Below are positions 7,473 to 15,348 of a stretch of 50,432 nt of DNA, piece after piece. The notes beneath the pieces were generated by a model. That model was not told where the DNA came from, did not search any database, and saw only the letters and a program-made list of their open reading frames with translations. The translations under genes were made by a program, and so were the position numbers. The stretch's first letter is position 1, and the number at the start of each line of letters is the position of its first letter. The DNA lies in the NCBI GenBank assembly GCA_017414385.1, contig JAFQMO010000124.1, positions 1-50,432 on the forward strand. Direction: 5' to 3'. This stretch comes from Clostridia bacterium. Lineage in GTDB: Bacteria; Bacillota; Clostridia; Oscillospirales; CAG-272.

Positions 7473-8747
7473 TTATTTTTGGTGAATGTTTGTCTTCTTT
7501 GCATTTGCAAGCATCAGCTTCAATCGATTCTCCTGATTGACACGCGTTGCACCTGCATCATAGTCGATGGCTACGATGTTAACATGGGGATTTCGTTCCT
7601 TGATGGGGCGCATCATACCTTTTCCGCAGATATGATTGGGCAGGCAACCGAAGGGCTGTGTACAAACGATGTTTTCAACACCCGATTCGGCAAGCTCCAG
7701 CATTTCCGCTGTCAAAAGCCAACCCTCACCCATTTTGGTACCCACATGGATATATCCTTCAATCAAAGACAGAATGTGCATAAAATGCGCAGGGGATTCG
7801 AATACCCCATGCTCATCCATGATTGAGATCAGATCATTTTTCTTTCTGTCAAACAACTGAAAGATCTTTCGGAAGGCAAGATATTTCAACCGATGAATAC
7901 CGTATAATTGATAATCTGAAATATTGGCGTATACGGTATACATAAAGAAGTCTACAAGGCCGGGGACAACCGGCTCCGCACCCTCGGAGACAAGAAAGTG
8001 CTCGAGGTCATTATTTGCAAGCGGGGAGTATTTGACGAAGATCTCTCCGACGATACCGACACGGGCGGAGGGGCGAAGCGTACGGGGGATGGCAGCAAAA
8101 TCTGCAAGAATCCGACGATAGTTGTCCTTTACCTTCTTGTAATCCACGAAGGCGCCGACAGAAAGCTCATTTGCAAGCCGATCCGTCCATTGCTGTGCCA
8201 GATGATGTGCGGCACCTTTTTCATTTTCGTAAGGACGGCATTGGTTGACAAGGGACATCAAAAGATCCGCATACAGAAACGCATAGAGGATCTTATGGAT
8301 CAAGGGAAGGGTAAGGGTAAGCCCGGGGTGCTTTTCCAAACCGCCAAAGCTGATCGATACGACAGGGACATAGCCGTATCCTGCTTTTTTTAAGGCCTTA
8401 CGCAAAAGAGAGACATAATTGGAGGCACGACATCCGCCGCCTGTCTGAAACAGAATGAGCGCAACCTTGTGCGGGTCGTACTTCCCGGATTTGATTGCAT
8501 CAATAAACTGACCGATGACAAGGATCGCGGGATAGCAGGTATCATTATGAACATACTGAAGTCCTTCATCGGCAATATGCTGTCCGGTTGTCTCCAACAA
8601 CTCGCAATCATACCCAAAGTTTTTCAATACACTGCAAACCAATTTGAAGTGCATGGGAAGCATCATGGGGACGAGGATCTTATACTCTTTCTTCATTTCC
8701 TTGGTGAAGGGAATATACTGCTGTTGGGGTGTCTTTTTCTTTTTCAT
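7473..8747 (-). CDS. Acyl-CoA dehydratase activase-related protein, C-terminal part as a separate gene
   Basis: A 424-aa protein matching the C-terminal third of the ~1400-aa proteins of anaerobes that combine two BadF/BcrA ATPase domains, DUF2229 and a 2-hydroxyacyl-CoA-dehydratase-like end. Conserved pieces are VHNDTCYPAILVIGQFIDAI, LFQTGGGCRASNYVSLLR and CTQPFGCLPNHICGKGM, with several invariant-looking Cys that could hold an iron-sulfur cluster. It starts with an ATGA overlap on the stop of the upstream gene (8744-8747), with GGAGG in front, so the two are translationally coupled. The substrate is unknown; the family resembles activators of 2-hydroxyglutaryl-CoA-type dehydratases. Confidence 0.85.
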   Translation of the reverse strand: MKKKKTPQQQYIPFTKEMKKEYKILVPMMLPMHFKLVCSVLKNFGYDCELLETTGQHIADEGLQYVHNDTCYPAILVIGQFIDAIKSGKYDPHKVALILFQTGGGCRASNYVSLLRKALKKAGYGYVPVVSISFGGLEKHPGLTLTLPLIHKILYAFLYADLLMSLVNQCRPYENEKGAAHHLAQQWTDRLANELSVGAFVDYKKVKDNYRRILADFAAIPRTLRPSARVGIVGEIFVKYSPLANNDLEHFLVSEGAEPVVPGLVDFFMYTVYANISDYQLYGIHRLKYLAFRKIFQLFDRKKNDLISIMDEHGVFESPAHFMHILSLIEGYIHVGTKMGEGWLLTAEMLELAESGVENIVCTQPFGCLPNHICGKGMMRPIKERNPHVNIVAIDYDAGATRVNQENRLKLMLANAKKTNIHQK

Positions 8748-11700
8748 CGCACATCCTCCGGTTTCGTACTTTGTGCCTGTTCCGTTTGGACCTTTTCATC
8801 CAATGCGCCGATCAGACTGCGGAGCCTGATTTTTACGGCACCGAGATTGGTGATTTCGTCAATCTTGATCTGCGTGTAGAATTTATTGCGGCTTTCCAGA
8901 ATTTCCCGAACCTCATCGGTCGTGATAGCATCGATGCCGCAGCCAAAGGAGACGAGCTGGACAAGCTCTGTGTCGCTGTTTTGTACGGCAAACATGGCAC
9001 TGCGGTACAAACGCGCATGATATGTCCACTGATTCAGGACGCCGAGAGCAGGGGCTTCTGCCAGTTCTGAAACGGCATCCTCCGAAACAACGGCAAAACC
9101 CAAGGACGCAGCGAGACGATCGATACCATGACCGATCTCAGGATCGATATGGTACGGTCTGCCTGCAAGGATCATGATCCGTTTTCCTGCCTTCCTTGCA
9201 GCTTCGATGGCCAAGCGCCCTTGTTCCCGAACGGCATCCATATAAGCTTGGTAGGCTGCAAATGCCTTGGATACCGCGCGGCGGATCTCTTTATCGGGAA
9301 TCGGGGTGCCGTGCTCACGGAATGCACGGGAAAGCGTACGGGTGAGGATTTTTTCCGAATCCAAATTCAAATACGGATAAAAGAAATCGGTATTTTCAAG
9401 ACTGTCCATATTGCCTGAGAGGAGCTCAGAATAATATGCGACAACAGGACAGTTATAATGATTTGCACTCTGCTTCTCGTCAACGTTGTAGGAAAGGCAG
9501 GGGTAAAAGATGGTATCGACTTTTTTCTCGATCAGATCCTCGATATGTCCGTGCATCAGCTTTGCAGGATAACAAGCCGTGTCAGAGGGGATAGAGAACT
9601 GTCCTTTTTCGTAGGTAGATCTTCTGGAAGGGGAGGAAAGAACGACACGGAAGCCGAGCTCGGTAAAGAGCGCATGCCACAGCACGGCAAGCTCATACAT
9701 TCCGAGTGCCATCGGCAGACCGATGGTCCCGCGGGGTGCATTGCCATCGGGCGATGTCAGTCCATACAGATAGTTCCGCTTAAACTCATAAAGATTTGGC
9801 AGAAGCTCAGCTGCCTGCTCCAGTCCCGCGCCTTTTTCACACCGGTTTCCGGAAATGAACCGACGACCGCCATCAAAGGTATTGATCGTCAAACGGCAAT
9901 GGTTGGTACATCGCTTACAGACCGTGGAGGTCGAGGTATGTGTAAATGCCTCGAGTTTTTCTTTTGGCAATATGGAGGAGGTGTGCAATTTCAACTGATT
10001 TTTGACGTGGAGTGCAGCCCCGTAGGCACCCATGAGCCCTGCGATAGACGGCCGGATCACATTTGTTCCAAGCTCTCTCTCAAAGGCACGAAGCACACAA
10101 TCGTTGAAAAATGTTCCTCCCTGGACAACAATATGCTTGCCCAGCTCATCGGCATTATTGACACGGATGACCTTGTAAATTGCATTTTTAACGACGGAGA
10201 TGCACAGACCGGCAGAAATATCCTCAGGCGAAGCACCGTCCTTTTGCGCTTGCTTGACAGAGGAGTTCATAAATACGGTACATCTTGTACCGAGATTGAC
10301 CGGATGAGTACTGAAAAGACCCTTTTGTGCAAATTGAGCAGCAGTAAATCCCATGCTTTTTGCAAAGGTTTCAAGGAAGGATCCGCACCCTGAGGAACAG
10401 GCTTCATTGAGCATGATGCTGTCAATGGCACCGTTTGCAATACGGAAACACTTGATATCCTGTCCGCCGATATCGAGAATAAAATCAACGTCGGGACGGA
10501 AATACTTTGCTGCTGTGAAATGTGCGATTGTCTCAACGATGCCGACATCCACACCAAAGGCATTTTTGACCAGCTCTTCGCCGTAACCGGTAACCGCACA
10601 TCCACAGATACGGATACGGTCAGCGCATAGACGGTAGATCTCCGAAAGCTGTTCGCGGATAATGGAGATGGGATCGCCGAGATTGGAGGCGTAATACTGA
10701 TATAATATATCGTCATTGCTGCCGATCACAACGAGCTTGGTTGTGGTAGAGCCGCAATCGATACCGATCCAAGCATTGCCGCTGTATGCAGAAATTTCCG
10801 TCATGGGTACGGAGGCTTCCGCATGACGGGCATGGAAAATACGGTAATCCTCTTCTGTCAAAAACAACGGCGGAAGAGAATCGATCACACTTTTTTGCTG
10901 CAGACTGGAACGGATGGCCGCACGAAGCTCCTGTATGGAAATGCGGTGATTGGATTTCTGTGCATAAATTGCTGCGCCGCGTGCAACAGCATAAGGGCCC
11001 CATTCAGGGAAAATGGCATTTTCGTTATATGTAAGATGCAGTGTTTCAATAAAGCGCTGCTGCAATCCCTTGCAAAAATACAACGGACCGCCGAGAAAGA
11101 GAACCTTGGTCGGATTCCCGTTTTTGTCCCGGCCGATACGGCGTCCTTGTGCGAGACCGGCAATGGTCTGATTTACGACGGCCTGATAAATGCTGGCTGC
11201 GACATCTGCTTTGTTTGCGCCCTGGTTGAGGAGCGGTTGAATGTCGGATTTGGCAAATACACCGCAGCGAGAAGCAATCGGGTAGATTCGCGTGTGTGCA
11301 AGACTCAGTTGATCCATATCGGTAACCGAGAGGTTCAGAAGCGTTGCCATCTGATCGATAAAGGCTCCGGTACCGCCGGCACAGGTTCCGTTCATACGTT
11401 CATCCATGGCACCGTCGAGGAAAATGATCTTTGCATCCTCACCGCCGAGCTCAATGACGGCGGAGGTATCCGGCTCCAATTGTTTTACTACCTCGCCTGT
11501 GGCAAAAACCTCCTGAACAAAGGGAATACCGATTGCCTGAGAGAGACCGAGACCGGCAGAGCCTGAAATTGCGGCAGAGACAGTTACGGAGCCGTCCAAA
11601 GGAAGCGCATCCAAAAGATCAAGGATCTTTTCACGGACGCGCGAAAAATGTCTTTCATATGTTTCATGCAGAACAGTGTCTTTTATTGGATCGGTTCCAT

Positions 11701-11770
11701 CTTTCTTCACCAGTACCAATTTTGCGGTTGTAGAACCGATATCGATACCAAGATAATATATGTTTTCCAT
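8744..11770 (-). CDS. BadF/BadG/BcrA/BcrD-type ATPase activase with DUF2229 (two ASKHA domains)
   Basis: A 1008-aa protein with two tandem ASKHA ATPase domains: GIDIGSTTAKLVLV at the N-terminus with GTCAGGTGAFIDQMA, and GIDCGSTTTKLVVIG from about residue 338 with EACSSGCGSFLETFA. The conserved Cys in these loops are the ones that bridge a 4Fe-4S cluster in dehydratase activases such as HgdC. A Cys cluster (CKRCTNHC ... GNRC, about residue 640-675) and a DUF2229 domain (about 680-1000, ending at FGCGIDAITTDEV) follow. Together with the coupled 424-aa gene it equals the usual single-chain length. SD GGAGTGA precedes the ATG. A TATAAT at 11827-11822 on the minus strand is a likely -10, without a clear -35. 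The reaction it drives is not known. Confidence 0.9.
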   Translation of the reverse strand: MENIYYLGIDIGSTTAKLVLVKKDGTDPIKDTVLHETYERHFSRVREKILDLLDALPLDGSVTVSAAISGSAGLGLSQAIGIPFVQEVFATGEVVKQLEPDTSAVIELGGEDAKIIFLDGAMDERMNGTCAGGTGAFIDQMATLLNLSVTDMDQLSLAHTRIYPIASRCGVFAKSDIQPLLNQGANKADVAASIYQAVVNQTIAGLAQGRRIGRDKNGNPTKVLFLGGPLYFCKGLQQRFIETLHLTYNENAIFPEWGPYAVARGAAIYAQKSNHRISIQELRAAIRSSLQQKSVIDSLPPLFLTEEDYRIFHARHAEASVPMTEISAYSGNAWIGIDCGSTTTKLVVIGSNDDILYQYYASNLGDPISIIREQLSEIYRLCADRIRICGCAVTGYGEELVKNAFGVDVGIVETIAHFTAAKYFRPDVDFILDIGGQDIKCFRIANGAIDSIMLNEACSSGCGSFLETFAKSMGFTAAQFAQKGLFSTHPVNLGTRCTVFMNSSVKQAQKDGASPEDISAGLCISVVKNAIYKVIRVNNADELGKHIVVQGGTFFNDCVLRAFERELGTNVIRPSIAGLMGAYGAALHVKNQLKLHTSSILPKEKLEAFTHTSTSTVCKRCTNHCRLTINTFDGGRRFISGNRCEKGAGLEQAAELLPNLYEFKRNYLYGLTSPDGNAPRGTIGLPMALGMYELAVLWHALFTELGFRVVLSSPSRRSTYEKGQFSIPSDTACYPAKLMHGHIEDLIEKKVDTIFYPCLSYNVDEKQSANHYNCPVVAYYSELLSGNMDSLENTDFFYPYLNLDSEKILTRTLSRAFREHGTPIPDKEIRRAVSKAFAAYQAYMDAVREQGRLAIEAARKAGKRIMILAGRPYHIDPEIGHGIDRLAASLGFAVVSEDAVSELAEAPALGVLNQWTYHARLYRSAMFAVQNSDTELVQLVSFGCGIDAITTDEVREILESRNKFYTQIKIDEITNLGAVKIRLRSLIGALDEKVQTEQAQSTKPEDVR

Positions 11771-11955
11771 ACTGTCACTCCGTATATTTTTATATGGACT
11801 ATCATAAAAAATTTACGTTCAATTATATCATAAAAGTATGAAAAAATCGTAAACATTCGCAAAAGAAACTGAAAATGATACGTTGTTGGGGAATTGGGTC
11901 ATGTTTTGTTTTGGTTTGGATGTGTAAAAAAAATGTAAATTCAACCGCAGAACAC

Positions 11956-11984
11956 TTGCGGTGATAGGGCCTCTGTGATATACT
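11956..11984 (+). promoter_or_regulatory. Promoter of the pyridoxamine kinase gene
   Basis: TTGCGG (11956-11961), 17-bp spacer, TATACT (11979-11984). An inverted repeat CCGCA-N7-TGCGG (11945-11961) overlaps the -35 and might be an operator. Confidence 0.7.
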
Positions 11985-12021
11985 TTTAACGTTTTATGTA
12001 TCGGTGAGAGGAGAGACGGAA

Positions 12022-12873
12022 TTGAAGCGTATTATTACGGTGCAGGATATTTCCTGCGTGGGAAAATGCAGTCTGACGGTAGCCTTGCCGATCATATCTG
12101 CGATGGGAACGGAATGTGCTGTTCTTCCGACGGCTGTCCTTTCCAATCATACGGCGTTTCGGCAGTTTACGTTTCATGATCTGACCGATGAGATCGAGAG
12201 GACGGTCGATGCCTGGATGGAGGAAGGGCTCATCTTCGATATGATATACACAGGGTATCTTGGCTCCTTTGAACAGATTCATCTGGTTTGTGCGATGATT
12301 GACCGTCTGCGTGAACAAAATCCCGATCTGTTTGTTGTGGTTGATCCTGCGATGGGGGATGGCGGTACACTGTATAAGGGTTTTACCGAGACGTTTGCGA
12401 AAGAGATGGGAACGCTTTGCAGAAAAGCAGATCTGATCCTTCCCAATCTGACGGAAGCGGCATATCTTTTGGGTATTCCGTATCGGCATGAGGGATATTG
12501 TGAGACGCAGGTCAAGGATATCCTTTTGCGTTTGACCGACATGGGTGTGAAGCAAGCGGCACTGACGGGAGTTTCCACCTCGGCGGACACGATCGGTGTC
12601 ATGGCTTATCATGCGGAGGAGGAGCGGTATTTCTGTTACGAAGGTACCCGCGCCCCGGTAATGTATCACGGAACCGGAGATATTTTTGCATCAACGGTCG
12701 TAGGTGCGCTCTCTGTTGGTATGGGAATTGATGCGGCATTGTCCTTGGCGGTGGATTATACGTTTGCCTGTATTGAGCAGACAATGAAGGATCCGAATGC
12801 GCGGTGGTACGGTGTGAATTTTGAATCGGCACTTGGTATGCTGACGGAGACTGCAAAAAAAATCCGCACATAA
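12022..12873 (+). CDS. Pyridoxamine/pyridoxal kinase (PdxY/PdxK-like)
   Basis: A 283-aa ribokinase-superfamily kinase that phosphorylates vitamin B6 forms to the cofactor PLP or PMP. The start is taken as TTG 12022 because AGAGGAG (12007-12013) is ideally placed and the protein then begins MKRIITVQDISCVGKCSL, the usual N-terminus; an upstream GTG at 12004 lies within the SD region. Motifs: SCVGKCSLTVALPIISAMG at the substrate side, VVVDPAMGDGG near the middle, and HGTGDIFAS with the catalytic Asp near the end. It is a single gene, convergent with pyrH and sharing its terminator. A short hairpin (CGCACA/TGTGCG) overlaps the stop codon. Confidence 0.9.
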   Translation: MKRIITVQDISCVGKCSLTVALPIISAMGTECAVLPTAVLSNHTAFRQFTFHDLTDEIERTVDAWMEEGLIFDMIYTGYLGSFEQIHLVCAMIDRLREQNPDLFVVVDPAMGDGGTLYKGFTETFAKEMGTLCRKADLILPNLTEAAYLLGIPYRHEGYCETQVKDILLRLTDMGVKQAALTGVSTSADTIGVMAYHAEEERYFCYEGTRAPVMYHGTGDIFASTVVGALSVGMGIDAALSLAVDYTFACIEQTMKDPNARWYGVNFESALGMLTETAKKIRT

Positions 12874-12894
12874 CTGTGCGAATACGGAACTGTT

Positions 12895-12944
12895 AAAAAA
12901 CACGATCAACGATGGGACGTAGCCTATCGTTGATCGTGTTTTGG
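12895..12944. terminator. Bidirectional terminator between the B6 kinase and pyrH
   Basis: AACACGATCAACGAT (12899-12913) pairs perfectly with ATCGTTGATCGTGTT (12926-12940). A run on the left and T residues on the right let it act on both strands. Confidence 0.9.
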
Positions 12945-12955
12945 TTTGTGCTTGT

Positions 12956-13651
12956 TTATTGGATTTCCGTTTTGTGAAGGGCATCCCCGTTTCCGCAGAG
13001 CATACGCTCGATGTTTTCTGCAGTCAACTCAAAAATGAATGCATGACAATCGGTATTGATAAGAAGCTCTGCTGCCTCCAGATCAATAACTCCCAGCTTA
13101 TCTGCTGCGATCTGTGCAAAGGTGATCGAGGGGATGAATGTCGCGGGAATGTCACTGACCTTGTTGGGATCGCGGTCATATACGCCGTCGCAGCCGCTCT
13201 TTGCAAAATAAATATCACACGAGTGCTCCTTGGCTTTTACTGCACAGACAAAATCGGTAGAATGTCCGGGTTCTCCGACACCGCCTGCATATATGATAAC
13301 ACGGCTGTCTTCGCAAATATCTGCCTCATGGCATCCGTTCGGGATATCAAAGTTATCGGGAATGACAAGCTGGCTCTTGATATTGAGTGCTTTCAGTGCA
13401 ATGGTGAGAAAGAGGCCGTTTTGGATAGATGCGAGCATACCGGCGTAGTCTGTCAGAACATTTCCGCCAAACGATCTTCCGCGACAAACATTTCCTCCGC
13501 CGCATACGACATAGATCCGTTTACGGAATGCAAGACCTCTCTCAATGGCTTCTGCGTAAGCAGAGATCGTTTTTTGATCGAACGCGTTTTCCTCTCCGCC
13601 AAAGGCTTCTCCTGACAGCTTCAAGAGAATATCTTTCATCATTTCTTTCAT
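12956..13651 (-). CDS. pyrH: UMP kinase (PyrH family), divergent
   Basis: A 231-aa amino-acid-kinase-fold enzyme converting UMP to UDP. The start at 13651 (MKEMMKDILLKLSGEAF) has AGGA eight bases upstream; the longer open frame upstream is not needed. Motifs: LLKLSGEAF phosphate-binding loop, VVCGGGNVCRGRSF, TDYAGMLAS and GCDGVYDRDPNKV. It is recognisable but differs from the common VGGGNIFRG and KVDGVYD forms. It does not sit in the usual tsf-pyrH-frr cluster; it stands alone with its own promoter. It may therefore be a second, specialised copy or the only one moved; the window cannot tell. Confidence 0.85.
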   Translation of the reverse strand: MKEMMKDILLKLSGEAFGGEENAFDQKTISAYAEAIERGLAFRKRIYVVCGGGNVCRGRSFGGNVLTDYAGMLASIQNGLFLTIALKALNIKSQLVIPDNFDIPNGCHEADICEDSRVIIYAGGVGEPGHSTDFVCAVKAKEHSCDIYFAKSGCDGVYDRDPNKVSDIPATFIPSITFAQIAADKLGVIDLEAAELLINTDCHAFIFELTAENIERMLCGNGDALHKTEIQ

Positions 13652-13699
13652 ATCAAATATCCTTTCGGTTTGTATAGTACACATTGGGTGCTCCCATAT

Positions 13700-13728
13700 A
13701 TTATATATGATTTTTTTCCTTTTTGCAA
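13700..13728 (-). promoter_or_regulatory. Promoter of pyrH
   Basis: On the minus strand: TTGCAA (13728-13723), 17-bp spacer, TATAAT (13705-13700), about 45 nt upstream of the start codon. Confidence 0.8.
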
Positions 13729-13850
13729 GAACTTTTCTCATATTTGCAAGGAACAGGATCACGATTTTACAAAAACAGGGAAAATGAACTATGAGGAATG
13801 ACTGTGATGGAAAAAGGGATAGCGGCGAGAACGGTCCGATAAATGAGTAT

Positions 13851-13897
13851 AAAAAACGGGAAGCAGCATGATTTTCGTCATGTTGCTTCCCGTTTAT
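13851..13897 (-). terminator. Terminator of the MoxR-to-glycosyltransferase operon
   Basis: AACGGGAAGCAGCATGA (13855-13871) pairs with TCATGTTGCTTCCCGTT (13878-13894). On the minus strand it is followed by T residues (A run at 13851-13856). It lies 130 bp beyond the glycosyltransferase stop codon but only about 25 bp beyond the stop of a second open frame (13920). Confidence 0.85.
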
Positions 13898-14028
13898 CAT
13901 AATAGCAGGGTTTGGAACGCTATTTCCCGGGCTTTTCCTCTTTTACCAGTGCTGCAATCTGACACTTTTCCGAAACCAAGTACAGACCGAAAGTCTTCAC
14001 GTTTGTTTGGGGTTGGGGGAGGCGTGAT

Positions 14029-15348
14029 TTACAATATGGGGGGAGGAGGGGAACCTTCCTCAAAAACAGCATCATAAAGCTCAAGGATGTTCTCCGCGAA
14101 CTGTTCCTTGGAAAACTGATTGGAGCGGATAAGATTCTCCTTACGCATTGCAGCGGAGAGCATGGGGTCATCCAGAATACGGGAAATATAACTGCAAAAT
14201 TCTGTACTGTTGTGATAACAAAATCCGTTTGTTCCTTGAATTAAAACACTGTCAAGCGCAGCATCCGCGCGGCAGACGAGCGGAACTCCGCAGGCAAGCG
14301 CCTCGACATAGGTCAGACCTTGTGTTTCGCTGGTAGAGGCGCACACAAAAATGTCGGCGAGTGCGTAATACTGACGTACAAGCTCCGGCTTTACCATACC
14401 TGTGAAGACCACCTTGTTTTTCAATTTGTAGGACTCTGCGATCTCGATAAGACGCTGTGAATCGGGACCGCCGCCGACGATCATGAATTTTACGTCATCC
14501 CGTTGGTCTGACAATGCTGCATAGTAACGGATCAGCTCCTCAATGTTTTTCTCTTTTCCGATCCGTCCGAGAGAAAGCAGGACCTTGTCTTCCGGCGTAA
14601 TTCCATATTGCAGACGAAGCGCTGCGATGATTTCCTCGGAAACCGAAACACGGAATTTTTCCATGGCAATACCGGTTGGAATCACCACAATACGATTTTT
14701 CAGTCCGTATGCAAGCAAGGCATCCTTGACCTTTTTCGTCGGAGCGATAACGGTATTTACATCGTTCAAACGCATCTGGGAAACCATACCGATCATTTTT
14801 TCCGTATTGGTCATAACAGAGGAAAACGGCAGGTAAGAGGCGTATTGTCCATATAATGTGTGATACGTATGAATAATGGGCGCATTGGTCCTTTTGGCGA
14901 TCTTTTTCGCATATTCGAACGAAAAGAACTCGCACTGACTATGGATGATATCAGGCTTCCATTCCGTAAGCTCCTCCAGATATTCGTGCCTGACATAGTT
15001 GAGCGGCATGCGAACTCCGGGATAAATGTTAAAGGGAATCGACTGCATATAATACACCTGTTCTGCCTCATCATAATGATAGTGCGTGTCATTGGATGTG
15101 GCAAGAATACGGACGTCATAGTTGCGCTTACGCAATTCACCGACCAGATTGGTGATCGATGTGACAACACCGTTGACAGAGGGTAGATACAAGTCTGATG
15201 TGATCAGAATCTTTTTTACTTTTTTTGTGCGGTTTCCCTCGGAAAATTGTTTTTCCCAGGTATTTCCGGTCAAAATGGGAGACATGGTACGAGGATTCAT
15301 CCTTTCTTTTGTAGGTTCTTCAAGGACAGGTGGATCAATAGAGGACAT
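14029..15348 (-). CDS. GT4 family glycosyltransferase
   Basis: A retaining GT-B glycosyltransferase, 439 aa from the start used here. The catalytic body begins at KKILITSDLYLPSVNGVVTS and carries the acceptor-side HTYHTLYGQY stretch, then LLSLGRIGKEKN at the start of the nucleotide-sugar domain and the E-x7-E signature SETQGLTYVEAL. The pattern is like glycolipid (diacylglycerol) or mannosyl transferases; the sugar and acceptor are unknown. The start is uncertain: 15348 overlaps the upstream gene by 14 bp, while ATGs at 15300 and 15285 are also possible, and homologues usually start near KKILITSD. The chain ends in EEGSPPPPIL inside a G-rich run (14036-14053), a place where a sequencing frameshift is possible. 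Last gene of the MoxR operon. Confidence 0.88.
   Translation of the reverse strand: MSSIDPPVLEEPTKERMNPRTMSPILTGNTWEKQFSEGNRTKKVKKILITSDLYLPSVNGVVTSITNLVGELRKRNYDVRILATSNDTHYHYDEAEQVYYMQSIPFNIYPGVRMPLNYVRHEYLEELTEWKPDIIHSQCEFFSFEYAKKIAKRTNAPIIHTYHTLYGQYASYLPFSSVMTNTEKMIGMVSQMRLNDVNTVIAPTKKVKDALLAYGLKNRIVVIPTGIAMEKFRVSVSEEIIAALRLQYGITPEDKVLLSLGRIGKEKNIEELIRYYAALSDQRDDVKFMIVGGGPDSQRLIEIAESYKLKNKVVFTGMVKPELVRQYYALADIFVCASTSETQGLTYVEALACGVPLVCRADAALDSVLIQGTNGFCYHNSTEFCSYISRILDDPMLSAAMRKENLIRSNQFSKEQFAENILELYDAVFEEGSPPPPIL

Noticed and set aside
9458-10393. A 311-codon plus-strand frame inside the activase gene
   Set aside because: The minus-strand protein has clear ASKHA motifs through this region; the plus frame has no recognisable domain or SD.
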